A stretch of DNA of 6,326 bases from contig JBBSUX010000207.1 of NCBI GenBank assembly GCA_038234045.1, positions 1 to 6,326 of the forward strand, in the 5' to 3' direction. Below, in pieces: positions 5,900 through 6,326 of the stretch; position 1 is the first letter of the stretch; each line of letters opens with the position of its first letter. This DNA comes from JBBSUX01 sp038234045. GTDB taxonomy: Bacteria > Pseudomonadota > Gammaproteobacteria > Burkholderiales > Burkholderiaceae_C. The notes below the pieces were generated by a model. That model worked only from the letters and a program-made list of their open reading frames with translations. It made no database searches and was not told the DNA's origin. The translations under genes and the position numbers were made by a program.

Positions 5900-6326
5900 A
5901 CGGGTAACAGCTCGGGGCCGTTTCGAACTTCAGCGGAAAGCGTCACGCTCGCGATGTCGCGGCGCTGGGCCGCGACTGCTTCTTCAACGGCAGCACGGGT
6001 GACGACACCCATACTGACCAAATAGTCCCCCACACGCCCGTCGCGGTCGGGGCGGTAGCGATCCAGCGCATCCTGAAAGGCAGCGCGACTGACCAGACCA
6101 CGCTCCACCATCACATCGCCGAGCAACGGCGCATGCAGCGGGAGCTGCGAACCGCCGTGCAGCATGCGAAGCGCTCCCACAATTTGGGTCTCTCGGGCCA
6201 CCGTCTGCAACACCGGCGCACCCATGCCACGTGAAAGCTGATCGAGCGCCTCGGCCGGAAGCGGGCTTGCGACGGCCACGCGCGGCGTACCGTCTGCTGC
6301 GTCGTCGAGCGCCACGGCGCGCCACC
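5896..6326 (-). CDS. nfrB: NfrB-like glycosyltransferase, C-terminal MshEN-type c-di-GMP domain only (partial)
   Basis: Only the last 142 codons are in the window; the frame stays open to the right edge and the 5' part, which should hold the family 2 glycosyltransferase and membrane helices, is missing. A GTG at 6315 lies within the open frame and is not taken as the start. The fragment begins with a type II secretion ATPase N-domain-like half (RVAVASPLPAEALDQL ... VLQTVARETQIVGAL). Two tandem 24-residue MshEN-like motifs follow: LLGDVMVERGLVS...ALDRY and RVGDYLVSMGVVT...AVAAQ, separated by six residues. In MshEN domains this tandem binds c-di-GMP. The first motif has Leu for the usual Arg and Tyr for the terminal Gln; the second keeps both. 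The stop overlaps the nfrA start by four bases. NfrB identity rests on this domain together with the nfrA neighbour. By analogy with E. coli it would make the glycan exported through NfrA, switched on by c-di-GMP. Confidence 0.82.
   Translation of the reverse strand, partial: WRAVALDDAADGTPRVAVASPLPAEALDQLSRGMGAPVLQTVARETQIVGALRMLHGGSQLPLHAPLLGDVMVERGLVSRAAFQDALDRYRPDRDGRVGDYLVSMGVVTRAAVEEAVAAQRRDIASVTLSAEVRNGPELLPV

Noticed and set aside
6126..6315. GTG at 6315 as the start of a small stand-alone gene
   Set aside because: The frame stays open to the window edge, and the sequence at 6315 is already inside a domain half; a truncated larger gene explains it better.

Overview
The window is high-G+C proteobacterial DNA. 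Protein similarity recalled from memory (the queuosine enzymes and their QVWSL-type signature) suggests a betaproteobacterium, probably Burkholderiales. The lineage is an inference and I could not test it by search. Coding density is high. There are two gene blocks that converge on a short A+T-richer gap at 2958-3050.

The plus-strand block (1-2957) holds the 3' end of queA, a 451-residue TPR-plus-SAM-methyltransferase protein, and a complete tgt. QueA and Tgt are the two tRNA-side enzymes of queuosine synthesis: Tgt swaps guanine-34 for a 7-deazaguanine base, and QueA adds the cyclopentene ring precursor from S-adenosylmethionine. In many proteobacteria queA and tgt are adjacent and followed by yajC-secD-secF. 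Here a methyltransferase gene lies between them, and a convergent operon follows tgt. Tgt also has about 13 extra residues inside its zinc-binding region.

The minus-strand block (6326 down to 3051) reads in transcription order as the 3' end of an nfrB-like gene, an nfrA-like gene, and a lipoprotein gene with a probable TIM-barrel (YbcH/DUF4434-like) domain. nfrB and nfrA overlap by ATGA. The stop of nfrA overlaps a possible but less likely start of the third gene. In E. coli, NfrB is an inner-membrane glycosyltransferase controlled by c-di-GMP through a C-terminal MshEN-type domain. NfrA is an outer-membrane TPR/beta-barrel protein. Together they make and export the glycan that phage N4 uses as a receptor. 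This window appears to carry a compact version of that secretion system: NfrA has little TPR sequence and a long Pro/Ala-rich linker, NfrB has a degenerate first c-di-GMP motif, and a candidate periplasm-facing glycan-processing lipoprotein is encoded downstream.

I saw no RNA genes, insertion sequences, CRISPR arrays or large DNA repeats. No gap without a gene exceeds 150 bases.
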